Of a stretch of DNA of 64,000 nucleotides, positions 38,901-48,339 are shown in pieces. A program made the position numbers and the translations under genes. Numbering within the stretch: the stretch's first letter is position 1; every line of letters starts with the position of its first letter. Below the pieces are notes generated by a model. The model ran no database searches. It was not told the origin of the DNA and saw only the letters and a list, made by a program, of their open reading frames with translations. Source of the DNA: Orientallactaga sibirica (Eukaryota; Chordata; Mammalia; Rodentia; Dipodidae); contig JAEOAD010002279.1 in the NCBI GenBank assembly GCA_036365145.1, positions 3,715,001 to 3,779,000 on the forward strand, read 5' to 3'.

Positions 38901-41581
38901 GCCACTAAATATTTGGATCATGCAGAGAATATCTATTGTACTGTAGTCATTTTGTATTTACATTTGTATGATGTGACATAATAGATGTGAAGGCTAATCA
39001 CTGCTTGACTGCGTTAATAAAGTCACTATAAAAACAATAGGGCTGGAGAGACGGCTTAGCAGTTAAGGTGCTTGCCTGCAAAGCTTAAGGACCCAGATTC
39101 GATTCTCCAGGACCCACGTAGCCAGATGCACAAGGTGGCACGTGTATCTGGAGTTCATTTGCAGGGCCTGGAGGCCCTGGTGTGCCATCTCTCCCTCCCT
39201 CGCCTCTTTCTCTCAAATAAATAATAAATTAAAAACAAGCAGCAGCCCTAATCCCCAGGAATGTAGAGTGGTCTTGGATGGCACTGAATCCTCCATGTAA
39301 GTTTGCACCCCAGCCTGGCTCAGTGCTTCAGCCTCCATCCTGCCGGAAGGCTGCTGCCCCTCGCTGCTCCTCTCAATGAACAGTCTGGCTGTAGAGCTCA
39401 AGTCTGAAGTTCTCTTTGACTTTTCTCTACACTTTGCTTTCAACTATGTAGTTTGAGGGTGGCCTTAAACTCACAGCAATCCTCCTACCTCTACCTCCCA
39501 AGTGCCAGGATTAAAGGTGTGTGCCACCATGCCCAGTAGATGCCCAGTTTTTTTTTAACTTTATTTCATCTTTATTTACTTGAGAGAGAGAAGCAGAGAG
39601 AGAGGGGGGAGGGAGGGAGAACAGGTGAGCTAGGGCCTCCAGCCGCTGTAAAACAAACTCCAGATGCATGCTCCACTTTGTGCAGCTGGCTTCCATGGGT
39701 CCTGGGGAATCGAACCTTGGTCCTTTCTTTTCAGGCAAGCACCTTAACCGCTAAGCCATCTCTCCAGCCCTGATGACCAGTTCTTTGTGTGTTTACTTTT
39801 CAAGGTAGGGTCTTGCTCTGGCCCAGGCTGACCTGGAATTCACTATGTAGTCTCAAAGCGGCCTCAAACTTACAGCAATTCTCCTACCTCTGCCTTCCAA
39901 GTGCTGGGGTTAAAGGTGTGTGCCACCATAGCCAGCTGTGATGCGAGGCTTTTTATATGGGCACTGGGGACCAAAGTCAGGTACTCATTCTTGTGTAGCT
40001 AGCATTCTCTGTCACTGAGCCATAACCCCAGCCTAAGCAAATTCTTTTGTTTGTGTTTCGAGGTAGGGTCTCCCTCTAGCCCAGGTTGACCTGGAATTCA
40101 CTATGGAGTCTCAGGGTGGCCTTGAACTCACAGTGATCCTCCTACCTCTGCCTCCCGATTGCTGGGATCAAAGGTGTGCACCAGCACACTTGGCTCTTAA
40201 GCAAATTCTTTAGAAATAATAATCACAAGGGTTGGAGAGATGGCTTAGCAGTTAAGGTGCTCATCTGCGTAGCCTAAAAACCCAGATTCAAATCCCCGGT
40301 ACCCATGTAAGCCAGATGCATAAGCTGGCACGTGCATCTGGAGTTTGTTTGCAGTAGCTAGAAACACTCTCTCTCACTAAAATAAATTAAATGTTTAAAA
40401 AAGAAATGATGATAGGGCTGGAGATATGGCTTAGTGGTTAAGGCGCCTGCCTCCTAAGCCTAAGAACGCTGGTTCCAATCTCCAGCGGTTCCAATCTCCA
40501 GGTCCCACGTTTAGCCAGATGCAAAGTGACGCAAAGGCGCAATGCCGCACTTGACCACAAAGGGGCGCACACATCAGTATTTCGTTCACAGCAGCTGAGA
40601 GACCACTGGCGCGCCCATCTCTGTCTTCCCATCTCTCTCTCTATCTCTCTCTGTCTCTCCAAAAATAAATAAAAAATTAAAATAGTTAAAAAAAAAAAGA
40701 AGTGATAGTCACAGTTAGTGCTTAATAATGAAACAAATTACCCAAATAGTACTGAGCTGCAGCTCGGTTGGTGTAAAGGACAGCATTCAAGTCAGGATCC
40801 GTACAGTTCTTCTTCAGTCCTTCAGAATACGAAATCACAGCTTTCTTATAGTCTTTTTCTTTAAAGTAGTCATTGCCCTCATCTTTGTAGGTCTTGGCTT
40901 GTTCTGCAAAGAGGAAGGATCAGTATTTACTACATTTTTTTAAACTTTTTTTTTTTTGTACTTTTTATTATTTTTTTTGGAGAGAGACACAGAGAGAGAG
41001 AGACAGAGAGAGAGGGAGGGAGAGGAAAATAGAGATGGGCACACCAGCAGTGTCTCAGCTGCTGCGAATGAAATCCAGATGTGTGCGCCCCCTTGTGGTC
41101 AAGTGCAGCATTGCGCCCTTGCGTCACTTTGCATCTGGCTAAACGTGGGAGCTGGAGATTAGAACCAGTGCTCTTACACTTAGGAGGCAGGCGCCTTAAC
41201 CCCTAAGCCATCTCTCCAACCCTTACTACATTTTTTAAGAAAAATGTTTTTAAAAGTATTTTTATGTATTTATTTGAGAGAGCAAAACAACCAGGGCCTC
41301 CTACCACTGTAATTCCAAATGCAGGCACCACTTTGTGAATCTTGCCTTACATGTGTACTGGGAAATCAAACCCAGGCCATCTTTGCAAGCAAGGAGCCAT
41401 CTCTCCAGACCCAGTATTTCTACGCTTTAAAAGGTTCATTAAAAAGATTCCAAATCAAAAATGCCAGGCGTGGTGGCACACGTCTTTAATCCCAGCACTC
41501 AGGAGGCAGAGGTAGGAGGATGGCCATGAGTTCGAGGCCACCCTGAGACTACATAGTGAATTCCAGGTCAGCCCTACCTTG

Positions 41582-41617
<36 letters not shown>

Positions 41618-41988
41618 TTCCAAATCAGGCTGGAGAGATGGCTTAGTGGTGAAGGTGCTTGCCTGCAAAGCCAAAGGACACAGGTTCGATTCCCCAGGAC
41701 CTACATAAGCCAGATGCACAAGATGGCACATGCGTCTAGAGTTCGTTTGCAGCAGCTGGAGGGCCTGGTGTGTCCATTCTCTCTTTCTCTGTCTCTTTCT
41801 CTGTCTCTTTCTCTCAAAGAAATAAAAAATAAGAGGGCTGGAGAGATGGCTTAGTGGTTAAGCGCTTGCCTGAGAAGCATAAGGACTCCGGTTTGAGGTT
41901 CAATTTCCCAGGACCCACATAAGCCAGATGCACAAGGTGGCGCATGCATCTGGAGTCCGTTTGCAGGGGCTGGAGGCCCTGGTGTGCC

Positions 41989-42024
<36 letters not shown>

Positions 42025-45000
42025 CTTTCTCTCTGTCACTCTCAAATAAATAAAAATAAAAAATAAGAACCTTAAAAAAATAAATAAATAAAAATAAAAA
42101 ATAAGAACCTTAAAAAAAAAAGATTCCTTGCTGGGCATGGTAGTGTACAAGTATCCTGTCAATCTGCTGACTTCATTTTGATTTAAATTAAAATGTCAGT
42201 TCTATTTTATGAAAGAAGGTAAAAAGAGCCAGGCATGGTGGTACACACCTTTAATCCCAGCACTTGGGAGGAAGTGGTAGGAGGATCACTGTCAGTTCGA
42301 GGCCACCCTGAGTGAATTCCAGGTCAGTCTGAGTTAGAGTGAGACCCTACCTCGAAAAATTAAAAAAAAAAAAAAAAAAGATTCCAAATCATGCATTAAT
42401 GTAACATATAATAAACCAGAGAGAAGACGCCAACAGAGAAAGGTAACTTCAAATTAGTGCTAGGATTAAAATGAGTATCAATATGGAGGCAGAATGTCAC
42501 GCAAACTTAATGCTCAAATCCATTCAAATATCTTACAAGGTGTATTACTCAGTGCTTCAAAACCCTTAAAAAGTATAATTATCCTAGATTTTGAAGGGCT
42601 TTTTTTTTTAATCACAAGGAAATTATACTCCTGCTTTTGCTTCTTTCACTCTATAGAACACAAATTCCCTTCTTAACCTAATAAGAACCCACAGAACTGG
42701 GCTGGAGGGATGGCTTAGCGGTTAAGGTACTTGCCTGTGAAGCCTAAAGCCCAGGTTCAATTCCCCAGGACCCAAGTTAGCCAGATGCACGGGGGGGGGG
42801 CATGTGTCTGGAGTTCATTTGCAGTGGCTGGAGGCCCTGGCGTGCCCATTCTCTCCCCCCCCCCTTCGCTGTCAAATAAATAAATAAAATATTTTTTTAA
42901 ACCCACAGAACTGTTAAGATTCAGCTCAAATTTCAGGCCTACTGTGAGTTCACTCCTGCCTGTGCAGTGTCCCAACAGTAAGCTGCACTATACCATTAGT
43001 ATTTGGAACCACGTAGCTTCTCACCGAAGTCTGACCTTGAAGGGCAGAACTGTGTGCAGTTAAGAGCCGTCTAAAGAAGTGGATGTGGAATGAACAAACT
43101 ACTCGTTATAAATCAAAACCTGCTGGTTTTTAGGTTTGTCTCAATTCAATGACAACAATGAACAAACACTAGCCAAGTTTTAAGATACCTTCTGGAGAAC
43201 GCTCATCATCAAAAATGATCGACTGGAGACAGGCTAAGTCAGGATTCTCCTTGGGATCAATTTCTGATGGTGCATTCTTCATAAATAGGGGGATCTTGTC
43301 AAATTCCTGGATTTTAAAAGAATAAGCTATGTAAATATTATTTTCTTTTTAAAATATTTTTATTTATTTGGGAGAGAGAAAGGAAAAAGCAGAGAGAGAA
43401 TGGCTGTGCCAGGGCCTCCAGCCACCGCAAACCAACTCCAGACCCATGCGCCACCTTGTGCATTTGGCTTACACTGGTCCTGGGGAATCGAACCTGGGTC
43501 CTTAGGCTTTTCAGGCACGAGCCTTAACCGCTAAGCTGTCTCTCCAGACCGTTAAATACTATTTTCTACTGAACTGATCCAATTCCAATTACTTATTATC
43601 AATGTTTTCTAACTCTTCATGACTGGTACCACCTACGTAGGCCTCGGTTTCCCTTGTGGAAAACCAGAGTGTAGGACCTGCTCTCCAGCTATTCTTTCCG
43701 TTCTCACAGTCTCCGAGGGTGGGAATAACGACCATTACTCATCGATCACGCTAACCTTCCTGACACTTCAACATCTAATTTCACATACCGACAACCCTGC
43801 GGAACCAGGTTAAGACAACTTAAGAAAACTGAACTAGTATGAGAACCAGCAAGCAGGTGGGGGAGTCAGGCCTGACCACAAACCCCAACCGTAGTCTTAA
43901 GCGTCCTGACAACTTACAAAGACCCCCTCAAAACCTCAAGGGACGGGCTGGAGAGATGGCTTAGTGCTTACGGCACTTGCCTGCAAAGCCAAAGGACCCA
44001 GGTTCGATTTCCCAGGACCCATGTAAGCCAGATGCACAAGGTGGCACATGCATCTGGAGTTCATTTGCAGTGGCTGGAGGCCCGGCTGAGCCCCTTTTCT
44101 CACCCCCCCCCTTCTCTCTGTCAAATAAATAAATAAAAATAATATATTTTAGGGCTGGAGAGATGGCTTAGCGGTTAAGGCGCCTGCCTGCTAAGCCTAA
44201 GAACGCTGGTTCCAATCTCCAGCGGTTCCAATCTCCAGGTCCCACGTTTAGCCAGATGCAAAGTGACGCAAGGGCGCAATGCCGCACTTGACCACAAGGG
44301 GGCGCTCACATCTGGATTTCATTTACAGCAGCTGAGAGACTGTTGGCGCGCCCATCTCTGTCTCCCTCTCCGTCTATCTCTCTCTGTGTCTCTCTCCAAA
44401 AATAAATAAAATAATTTAAAAATTTTTAAAAAAATAATATATTTTTTGTCAAGGTAGAGTCTCACTCTAGCCCAGGCTGACCTGGAATTTACTCAGTACT
44501 CTCAGAGTGGCCTTGAACTCATGGCCATCCTCCCACCTCTGCCTCCCAAGTGCTAGGATTAAAGGCGTGGCCCACCACTCCCGGCTCCAAAATAAAGTTT
44601 TTTTTTTTTTTACTTTATTTATTTTTGGAGAGAGAGAGGGAGTAAGAAAGAGATGGGCGTGTGAGCAATGTCTCAGCTGCTGTGAACGAAATCCAGATGT
44701 GTGCGCCCCCTTGTGGTCAAGTGCGGCATTGCGCCCTTGTGTCACTTTTCATCTGGCTAAACGTGGGACCTGGACATTGGAACCGCTGGAGATTGGAACC
44801 GGGTTCTTAGGCTTAGGAGGCAGGCGCCTTAACCCCTAAGCCATCTCTCCAGCCCCCAAATAAAGTATTTTTAAAAAAGAGAAATACAGATCTGAGAAAG
44901 CCCACAGAATACCAGGTGCTGGGCTGGAGGGAGGGCTTAGTGGTTAAGGCGATTGCCTGCAAAGCCTAAAGACCCAGCCTCGATTCCCCAGGACCCACGT

Positions 45001-45284
45001 TAAGCCAGATGCAAAAGGTGGTGCATGCATCTGGGAGTTTGTTTGCAGTGGCTGGAACTCCCATTCTCTCTCATCCTAGATAAATAATAATAAAATATTT
45101 TTTTAAACACCGTCAAGGGTCACAGGCGCCATGACCACGTTCCCCACGCGTTCACGGAGCCCCGGGAGCGCACCTGCTCCCACCGGTCCTCGTGGAAGCC
45201 GCCGCGGTACGGCTGGCTCCGGAACTTTTCCAGGAACGAGTCCATGGCGCTGTCATCGGCGGCGTCGGTCTCGGAATGCTCCAT
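26856..45284 (-). CDS. TTC4: TTC4, TPR co-chaperone; nine exons found, expected exon 6 not found
   Basis: TTC4 (yeast Cns1 family) is a TPR co-chaperone that binds the C-terminal EEVD ends of Hsp90 and Hsp70. Coding exons on the minus strand: 45174-45284, 43189-43306, 40742-40903, 35947-36024, 34300-34424, 31025-31242, 30389-30470, 29241-29323, 26856-26952. All have GT/AG ends, and the phases agree throughout. The joined product is 357 residues. Three TPRs cover about residues 79-112, 117-150 and 151-184, with the carboxylate-clamp residues Lys83, Asn87, Asn122, Lys152 and Arg156 in place. The C-terminal part (about 200-357) is the TTC4/Cns1 wheel domain, ending in FLVCVGSSQFCKNYLRGRK. Human TTC4 has 387 residues. 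The shortfall matches one 29-residue linker exon between LKADKLK-type and ARNIRL-type sequence. Its absence leaves the frame intact. Upstream of the start codon lies a GC-rich minisatellite promoter. Confidence 0.93.
26990..28310. repeat. SINEs in last TTC4 intron
   Basis: Type A minus 26,990-27,205; old B1 plus 27,488-27,605; B1 plus 28,147-28,312. 27,206-27,487 and 27,606-28,146 are low-copy intron with nothing recognised. Confidence 0.75.
28313..29240. other. TTC4: low-copy intron sequence of TTC4
   Basis: About 930 bp without SINEs, just downstream of exon 9. Open frames are short and unsupported. No exon with recognisable homology. Confidence 0.5.
29241..29323 (-). CDS. TTC4: TTC4 exon 9
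   Basis: 83 bp; LYFEDENSTELYQVSPKSTL to LQHP plus two bases. Acceptor TTTGCAG, donor GTGAGC. Confidence 0.92.
29487..30330. repeat. SINEs between TTC4 exons 9 and 8
   Basis: Type A plus 29,487-29,655; B1 minus 29,660-29,805 (3' end shortened); (TTTG)n 30,138-30,175 leading into B1 minus 30,176-30,326. Confidence 0.8.
30389..30470 (-). CDS. TTC4: TTC4 exon 8
   Basis: 82 bp; FIDHLMAMFSEAPSWDSEQK to YPDNLE. Acceptor CCTTAG, donor GTAAGA. Confidence 0.92.
31025..31242 (-). CDS. TTC4: TTC4 exon 7 (numbered as in human)
   Basis: 218 bp starting in phase 0: ARNIRLGSRVVGEDEDS, then RLSLDDQGRLSWPVLFLYPE and SDFISAFHEDS. An acidic linker followed by the start of the wheel domain. Acceptor ATCCAG, donor GTACTT. 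Confidence 0.93.
31613..31945. repeat. SINEs between TTC4 exons 7 and 5
   Basis: Type A plus 31,613-31,805, then poly-T and a broken B1 minus 31,830-31,945, followed by a purine (GGAA)n run to about 32,030. Confidence 0.8.
31946..33207. other. TTC4: low-copy intron where TTC4 exon 6 would be expected
   Basis: Purine run 31,945-32,030, a degenerate B1 around 32,335-32,430, the rest low-copy. On the minus strand 32,131-32,108 reads RTEQR then a one-base slip then DV. This resembles the first residues of the human exon 6 linker as I recall it (RIEQRDV), but the rest of the exon does not follow. Read as a possible remnant, not as an exon. Confidence 0.3.
33208..33610 (+). repeat. two type A SINEs in tandem, TTC4 intron
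   Basis: 33,208-33,400 and 33,408-33,610, both plus. 33,611-34,299 up to exon 5 is low-copy intron without recognisable content. Confidence 0.8.
34300..34424 (-). CDS. TTC4: TTC4 exon 5
   Basis: 125 bp; TPR3 (GALCHLELKHFAEAVTWCDE) and the following helix to KADKLK. Ends in phase 0. Acceptor CTGCAG, donor GTTGGT. Confidence 0.92.
34480..35215. repeat. SINE cluster between TTC4 exons 5 and 4
   Basis: Type A plus fragment 34,505-34,625; B1 minus 34,628-34,798; two shortened type B-like elements in plus, 34,835-35,020 and 35,027-35,215, the first containing an internal repeat of 'gaacctggttccaatct'. Confidence 0.7.
35440..35740 (-). repeat. type A SINE with duplicated 3' flank
   Basis: Element 35,440-35,660; the flank 'aattttattctttattaatt' occurs at about 35,662 and again at about 35,712. 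The short piece 'gcatttctccagcactaa' is a partial repeat of the SINE head. Confidence 0.7.
35947..36024 (-). CDS. TTC4: TTC4 exon 4
   Basis: 78 bp; end of TPR2 and start of TPR3 (NFRSALSDVTAARKLKP, HLKAIIR) with Lys152 and Arg156. Acceptor GTCAG, donor GTAGGT. Confidence 0.92.
36210..36640. repeat. B1 split by a type B SINE
   Basis: B1 plus starts near 36,225, stops at 36,303 (aaagttaattcca), and resumes near 36,569 (aaagttaatta) to 36,645. Between them is a type B SINE, plus, with the exact CTCF-like 14-mer at 36,442-36,455. The repeated aaagttaatt is the target-site duplication, so the type B element is younger than this B1. Confidence 0.85.
36765..38040. repeat. B1 series in TTC4 intron 3
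   Basis: B1 minus 36,785-36,927; old B1-like plus 36,970-37,110; B1 minus 37,535-37,680; (GGTTTTTT)n 37,680-37,720 leading to B1 minus 37,730-37,876; poly-C/T and B1 minus 37,895-38,040. 37,111-37,534 is mostly low-copy. Confidence 0.75.
38380..39240 (+). repeat. three type A SINEs in TTC4 intron 3
   Basis: Truncated copy 38,405-38,530; full copy 38,563-38,790 with (AATA)n tail; full copy 39,040-39,235. 38,041-38,380 and 38,791-39,039 are low-copy. Confidence 0.75.
39440..40695. repeat. SINE cluster before TTC4 exon 3
   Basis: B1 minus fragment 39,445-39,538; type A minus 39,550-39,772; B1 minus 39,795-39,938; B1 minus 40,050-40,197; shortened type A plus 40,228-40,400; type B plus 40,413-40,695 with a one-mismatch CTCF-like site at 40,555-40,568. 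Confidence 0.8.
40742..40903 (-). CDS. TTC4: TTC4 exon 3
   Basis: 162 bp; TPR1 and start of TPR2 (KTYKDEGNDYFKEKDYKKAV; LYTNRAAAQYYLG). Holds clamp residues Lys83, Asn87 and Asn122. Acceptor TTTGCAG, donor GTAATT. Confidence 0.93.
40930..42380. repeat. SINE cluster between TTC4 exons 3 and 2
   Basis: Type B minus 40,945-41,222 (exact 14-mer at 41,085-41,098); degenerate B2-like minus 41,250-41,410; B1 plus 41,460-41,615 with poly-A; type A plus 41,627-41,832; type A plus 41,836-42,060, followed by a duplicated 'ataagaaccttaaaaaaa'; B1 plus 42,228-42,382. Confidence 0.8.
42697..43552. repeat. SINEs flanking TTC4 exon 2
   Basis: Type A plus 42,697-42,898, with G and C homopolymers in place of part of the body; type A minus 43,345-43,552, which starts about 40 bp upstream of exon 2 in transcript terms. 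Confidence 0.8.
43189..43306 (-). CDS. TTC4: TTC4 exon 2
   Basis: 118 bp; encodes EFDKIPLFMKNAPSE to FDDERSPE plus one base. Acceptor CCAG, donor GTATCT. Confidence 0.92.
43944..45100. repeat. SINE cluster in TTC4 intron 1
   Basis: Type A plus 43,944-44,145; type B plus 44,152-44,430; B1 minus 44,440-44,587; type B minus 44,600-44,858; type A plus 44,920-45,100, ending 75 bp from exon 1. Confidence 0.85.
44292..44716. promoter_or_regulatory. convergent pair of CTCF-like sites in SINEs near the TTC4 promoter
   Basis: CCACAAGGGGGCGC in plus orientation at 44,292-44,305 and its reverse complement at 44,703-44,716. Each matches 13 of 14 positions of the CTCF core as I know it (CCASYAGRKGGCRS). 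Both lie in type B SINEs within 1 kb of TTC4 exon 1. Binding is not shown by sequence. Confidence 0.45.
45174..45284 (-). CDS. TTC4: TTC4 exon 1
   Basis: 37 codons from ATG (45,284-45,282), MEHSETDAADD to HEDRWEQ; donor GTGCGC at 45,173. This Met is chosen because it matches the human start (MEQPGQDPT). An open frame continues upstream through the minisatellite. Confidence 0.93.
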
Positions 45285-45392
45285 GGCAGCTCGCTGAGCC
45301 CCAGCCTTGTGCAGGGGACGAGAAGCGCGCGTCTCCTTCCGGCAGCACGAGTGCACCACTCTCAATTCACCCCGCTGCTCTGACCCACGCGC
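45285..45392 (-). promoter_or_regulatory. TTC4: TTC4 5' flank / promoter-proximal region
   Basis: SINE-free GC-rich sequence directly upstream of the TTC4 start codon, between the ATG and the minisatellite. No TATA box. The transcription start cannot be set from sequence alone. Confidence 0.5.
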
Positions 45393-45719
45393 CTTGGGTT
45401 CCGTCGGCCTGGGGGCGTGGCCGTGCAGCACGCTTCGGGTTCCGTCGGCCTGGGGGCGTGGTCGTGCAGCACGCTTCAGGTTCCGTCGGCCTGGGAGCGT
45501 GGCCAAACCGCGCGCCTCGGGTTCCGTCGGCCTGGGAGCGTGGCCGTGCAGCACGCTTCGGGTTCCGCCGGCCTGGGGGCGTGGCCGTGCATCATGATTC
45601 AGGTTCCGCAGGCCTGGGGGCATGGCCATGCAGGACGCTTTGGTTCCGTTGGCCTGGGGGTGTGGCCAAGCCGTCCACTTCTGGTTCCCTGGGCCTGGGG
45701 ATGTGGCTGCGCTGCACAC
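45393..45719 (-). repeat. 41-bp minisatellite at the TTC4 promoter, eight copies
   Basis: Units start near 45,393, 45,433, 45,474, 45,516, 45,555, 45,597, 45,638 and 45,678 (39-42 bp each). The core is GGTTCCGTCGGCCTGGGGGC followed by GTGGCC. Each of the first five units contains GGGGGCGTGG or GGGAGCGTGG, which is a KLF/SP-type GC box; CpG content falls towards the last units. On the TTC4 strand the array is open in frame with the gene up to a Met codon at 45,719. Confidence 0.9.
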
Positions 45720-46505
45720 TATATTTAATTTATTTACTTATATTGAGAGAATGGGTGCGTCAAGGCCTCCAGCCACTGCAAATGAACTCCTGACACATTA
45801 GTTTCTCTTTTAATTTGAGGTCATCATTTTTTCCTCCTATTAAGAGGATCTTGTGAAGGTATTACTAGGCACTGCGAGGTCGTGGGTATCGAGGGTATTT
45901 TTTATTTTTATTATTTTTATTATTATTTTTGTTTGTTTGTTTGTTTTTCCAGGTAGGGTCTCACTCTGGCTCAGGCTTACCTGGAATTCACTGTGTAATC
46001 TCAGGGTGGCCTCAAACTCACGGCTGTCCTCCTACCTCTGCCTCCCGAGTGCTGGGATTAAAGGCTTGCGCCACCACCCCCGGCTTTTTATTATTTTTTG
46101 ACAACTTCTATACTTACAGACAATAAACCATGATATTTCCCTCCCCTCTTCTCATTCCCCTTCAGAACTCCACTCTCCATAATATCCCCTGCCTCTCTCC
46201 ATTAGTCTTTCTTTTATTTTGATGTCATGATCTATTTCTCCTATTATGAGGGTTTTGTGAAGATATTGCTAGGCACTGCAAGGTCATGGATATCGAGGCC
46301 AATTTCTGTCTGGACAGTTGCATTGCAAGGAGTCCTACCTTTCCTTTGGCTTTTACATTCTTTCCGCCCCCTCTTCCACAATGTACCCTGAGCCTTGGAG
46401 GTGTGATAGAGATGTTTCAGTGCTGAGCACTCCTCTGTCCCTTCTTCTCAGCACTATGTTGCCTTTTGGGTCATCGCAGTGGTCATCGCCATCTGAAAAG
46501 AGAAG
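45720..46505. repeat. SINEs and an L1-like fragment upstream of TTC4
   Basis: Type A minus fragment 45,722-45,800; L1-like piece 45,803-45,900 (ggtcatcattttttcctcct, gcactgcgaggtcgtgg); B1 minus 45,935-46,086; longer copy of the same L1-like family 46,095-46,505. The family is also present at 56,190-56,355. Assignment to a rodent L1 3' end is from memory of the 'tgctgagcactcctctgt' and 'agagaagcttct' motifs. Confidence 0.5.
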
Positions 46506-47060
46506 CTTCTGGGCTGGAGAGATGGCTTAGTGGTTAAGGTGCTTGCCAGCAAAGCCAAAGGACCCAGGTTCGATTCCCCAGTACCCCATGCAAGCCAGAT
46601 GCACAAGGTGGAGCATGGGTCTGGAGTTTATTTGCAGTGGCTGGAGGCCCTGGTGTGTCCATTCTCTCTGTCTAAAAAAATAAAAAGAGGGCTGGAGAGA
46701 TGGCTTAGCGGTTAAGGCACCTGCCTCCTAAGCCTAAGAACGCTGCTTCCAATCTCCAGCGGTTCCAATCTCCAGGTCCCAGATGCAAAGTGACGCAAGA
46801 GTGCAATGCCACACTTGACCACAAGGGGGCGCGCGCATCTGGATTTCGTTCACAGCAACTGAAAGACTGCTGGCATGCCCATTCTCTATCTTTCTCCCTC
46901 TCCCTCTCTCTGTCTGTCTCTCTCTGTGTCTCCCTCCAAAAAATAAAAATAAAATACAAAATATAAAAAAAAAAAAAGAAAAAGAATGGAGCTGGTTATT
47001 GTGTTAAAAAAAAAGAGAGAGAAGCTTCTCTAAACAAACATGAAGTATCATTAATACATG
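46506..47060 (+). repeat. SINE pair inserted into the L1-like element
   Basis: Type A plus 46,510-46,686; type B plus 46,690-46,978 (exact CTCF-like 14-mer 46,819-46,832). The L1-like sequence breaks at 'agagaagcttct' (about 46,499) and resumes at the same motif near 47,017, running to about 47,062. Confidence 0.75.
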
Positions 47061-47119
47061 CCATTCTCTCTTTCTATCTGCCTCTTCTCTCTCTCAAATA
47101 ATAATTAAAAAAAGGATTA

Positions 47120-47755
47120 GTGACCGGGCGTGGTGGTGCATGCCTTTAATTGGGGGCAGAGATAGGAGGATTGTGTGAGTTCAAGGCCACCTTGAGACTA
47201 CATAGTGAATTCCAGGTTAGCCTGGGCTAGAGCGAAACCCTACCTGGAAAACCCCCCAAAAAAATCAGAAAAAGAATTAGTGGGGGGAGCCTGAGTGAGG
47301 ATGTTGTGGTAGTTTAAATATAAAAATCGTCCCCCTAGCCTCATGTATTTGTGATTAAGCCTCATAACCTCCCACTGGTGGAGCCTTGGGAGGTGGAGCC
47401 TCACTGGAGGAGGGGTGTCACCTTGAGATTTAATCATCCAGCCCTAGTGGGGGTTCACTAGCTTGCTCATTCAGACAACTTCCACCCAGACATGCGACAA
47501 AATGTGAGCTAGCTTTCCCCACCATGATGAAACTGTAGGCCTGAAATGAACCCTTCCCATAAACTCTTTCTGGTCATGTATTTTGTCTCAGCAATAAGAA
47601 GCTAAATGGGGCTGGAGAGATGGCTTAGAGGTAAAGGCGTTTGCCTGTGAAGCCAAAGGACCCAGGTTCAATTCCCCAGGACCCACGTAAGCCAGATGCC
47701 CAAGGGGGCGCACGCATCTGGAGTTTGTTTGCAGCGGCTGGAGGCCCTGCTGCAA
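47120..47755. repeat. B1, URR1-like element and type A SINE
   Basis: B1 plus 47,120-47,262. 47,305-47,600 resembles a short non-autonomous DNA transposon of the rodent URR1 kind ('gtggtagtttaaatataaaaa ... ggaggtggagcctcactgg ... cagcaataagaagctaa'); low certainty. Type A plus 47,605-47,755, 3' shortened. Confidence 0.5.
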
Positions 47756-47972
47756 ACACGTGGGCAAAACGAGATCCACCCAGCAGTGGAGTTGGTAGCC
47801 TTGGTAGTTATTTGACATGAAGCTAGGAGAGAGCGTCATGCAAGAGAGGATGCAGATTGGGAAATCCAAGGGCACATTACTGGCATCTTCTCGACATTAT
47901 GCTATTTCAACTCGTGTCACAAAGAAAAAAGGCAAGCATACACGAGCAAAAAAATAAAATAAAACACCAAGT

Positions 47973-48138
47973 GTGCTGGGCGTGGTGGCGCATGCCTTTA
48001 ATCCCAGCACTCGGGAGGTAGAGGTAGGAGGATCGCTGTGAGTTCAAGGCCACGCTGAGACTACATAGTGAATTCCAGGTCAGCCTGGGCCAGAGTGAGA
48101 CGCTACCTTGAAAAAACAAAACAAAAAAAAAAAAAAAA
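47973..48138 (+). repeat. B1 SINE with poly-A tail
   Basis: Full B1 ('gctgggcgtggtggcgcatg' to 'gctaccttgaaaaaac'), whose A-tail runs directly into the purine tract. 47,756-47,972 is low-copy. Confidence 0.85.
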
Positions 48139-48330
48139 AGAGGGGAGGGGAGGGGAAGGGAGGGGGGGGAGGGAGGGAGGGGAGGAGAGGAGAGGAGAGG
48201 AGAGGAGAGGGGAGGAAAGGAAAGGAAAGGAAAGGAAAGGAAAGGAAAGGAAAGGAAAGGAAAGGAAAGGAAAGGAAAGGAAAGGAAAGGAAAGGAAAGG
48301 AAAGGAAAGGAAAGGAAAGGAAAGGAAAGG
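48139..48330 (+). repeat. (GGGGA)n to (GGAGA)n to (GGAAA)n purine microsatellite
   Basis: About 190 bases of pure purine on the plus strand. The unit changes left to right: GGGGA/GGGA, then GGAGA, then about 25 perfect GGAAA copies from about 48,205. It grew from the A-tail of the B1. Confidence 0.95.
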
Positions 48331-48339
48331 ACAAATCAT

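Noticed and set aside
45393..45719. CRISPR-like array of regular repeats (also 50,818-51,170)
   Set aside because: Repeats abut without unique spacers, and the DNA is mammalian.
45131..45793. 220-codon plus-strand frame opposite TTC4 exon 1
   Set aside because: It runs antisense through TTC4 exon 1 and the 41-bp minisatellite; GC-rich repeats lack stops in many frames.
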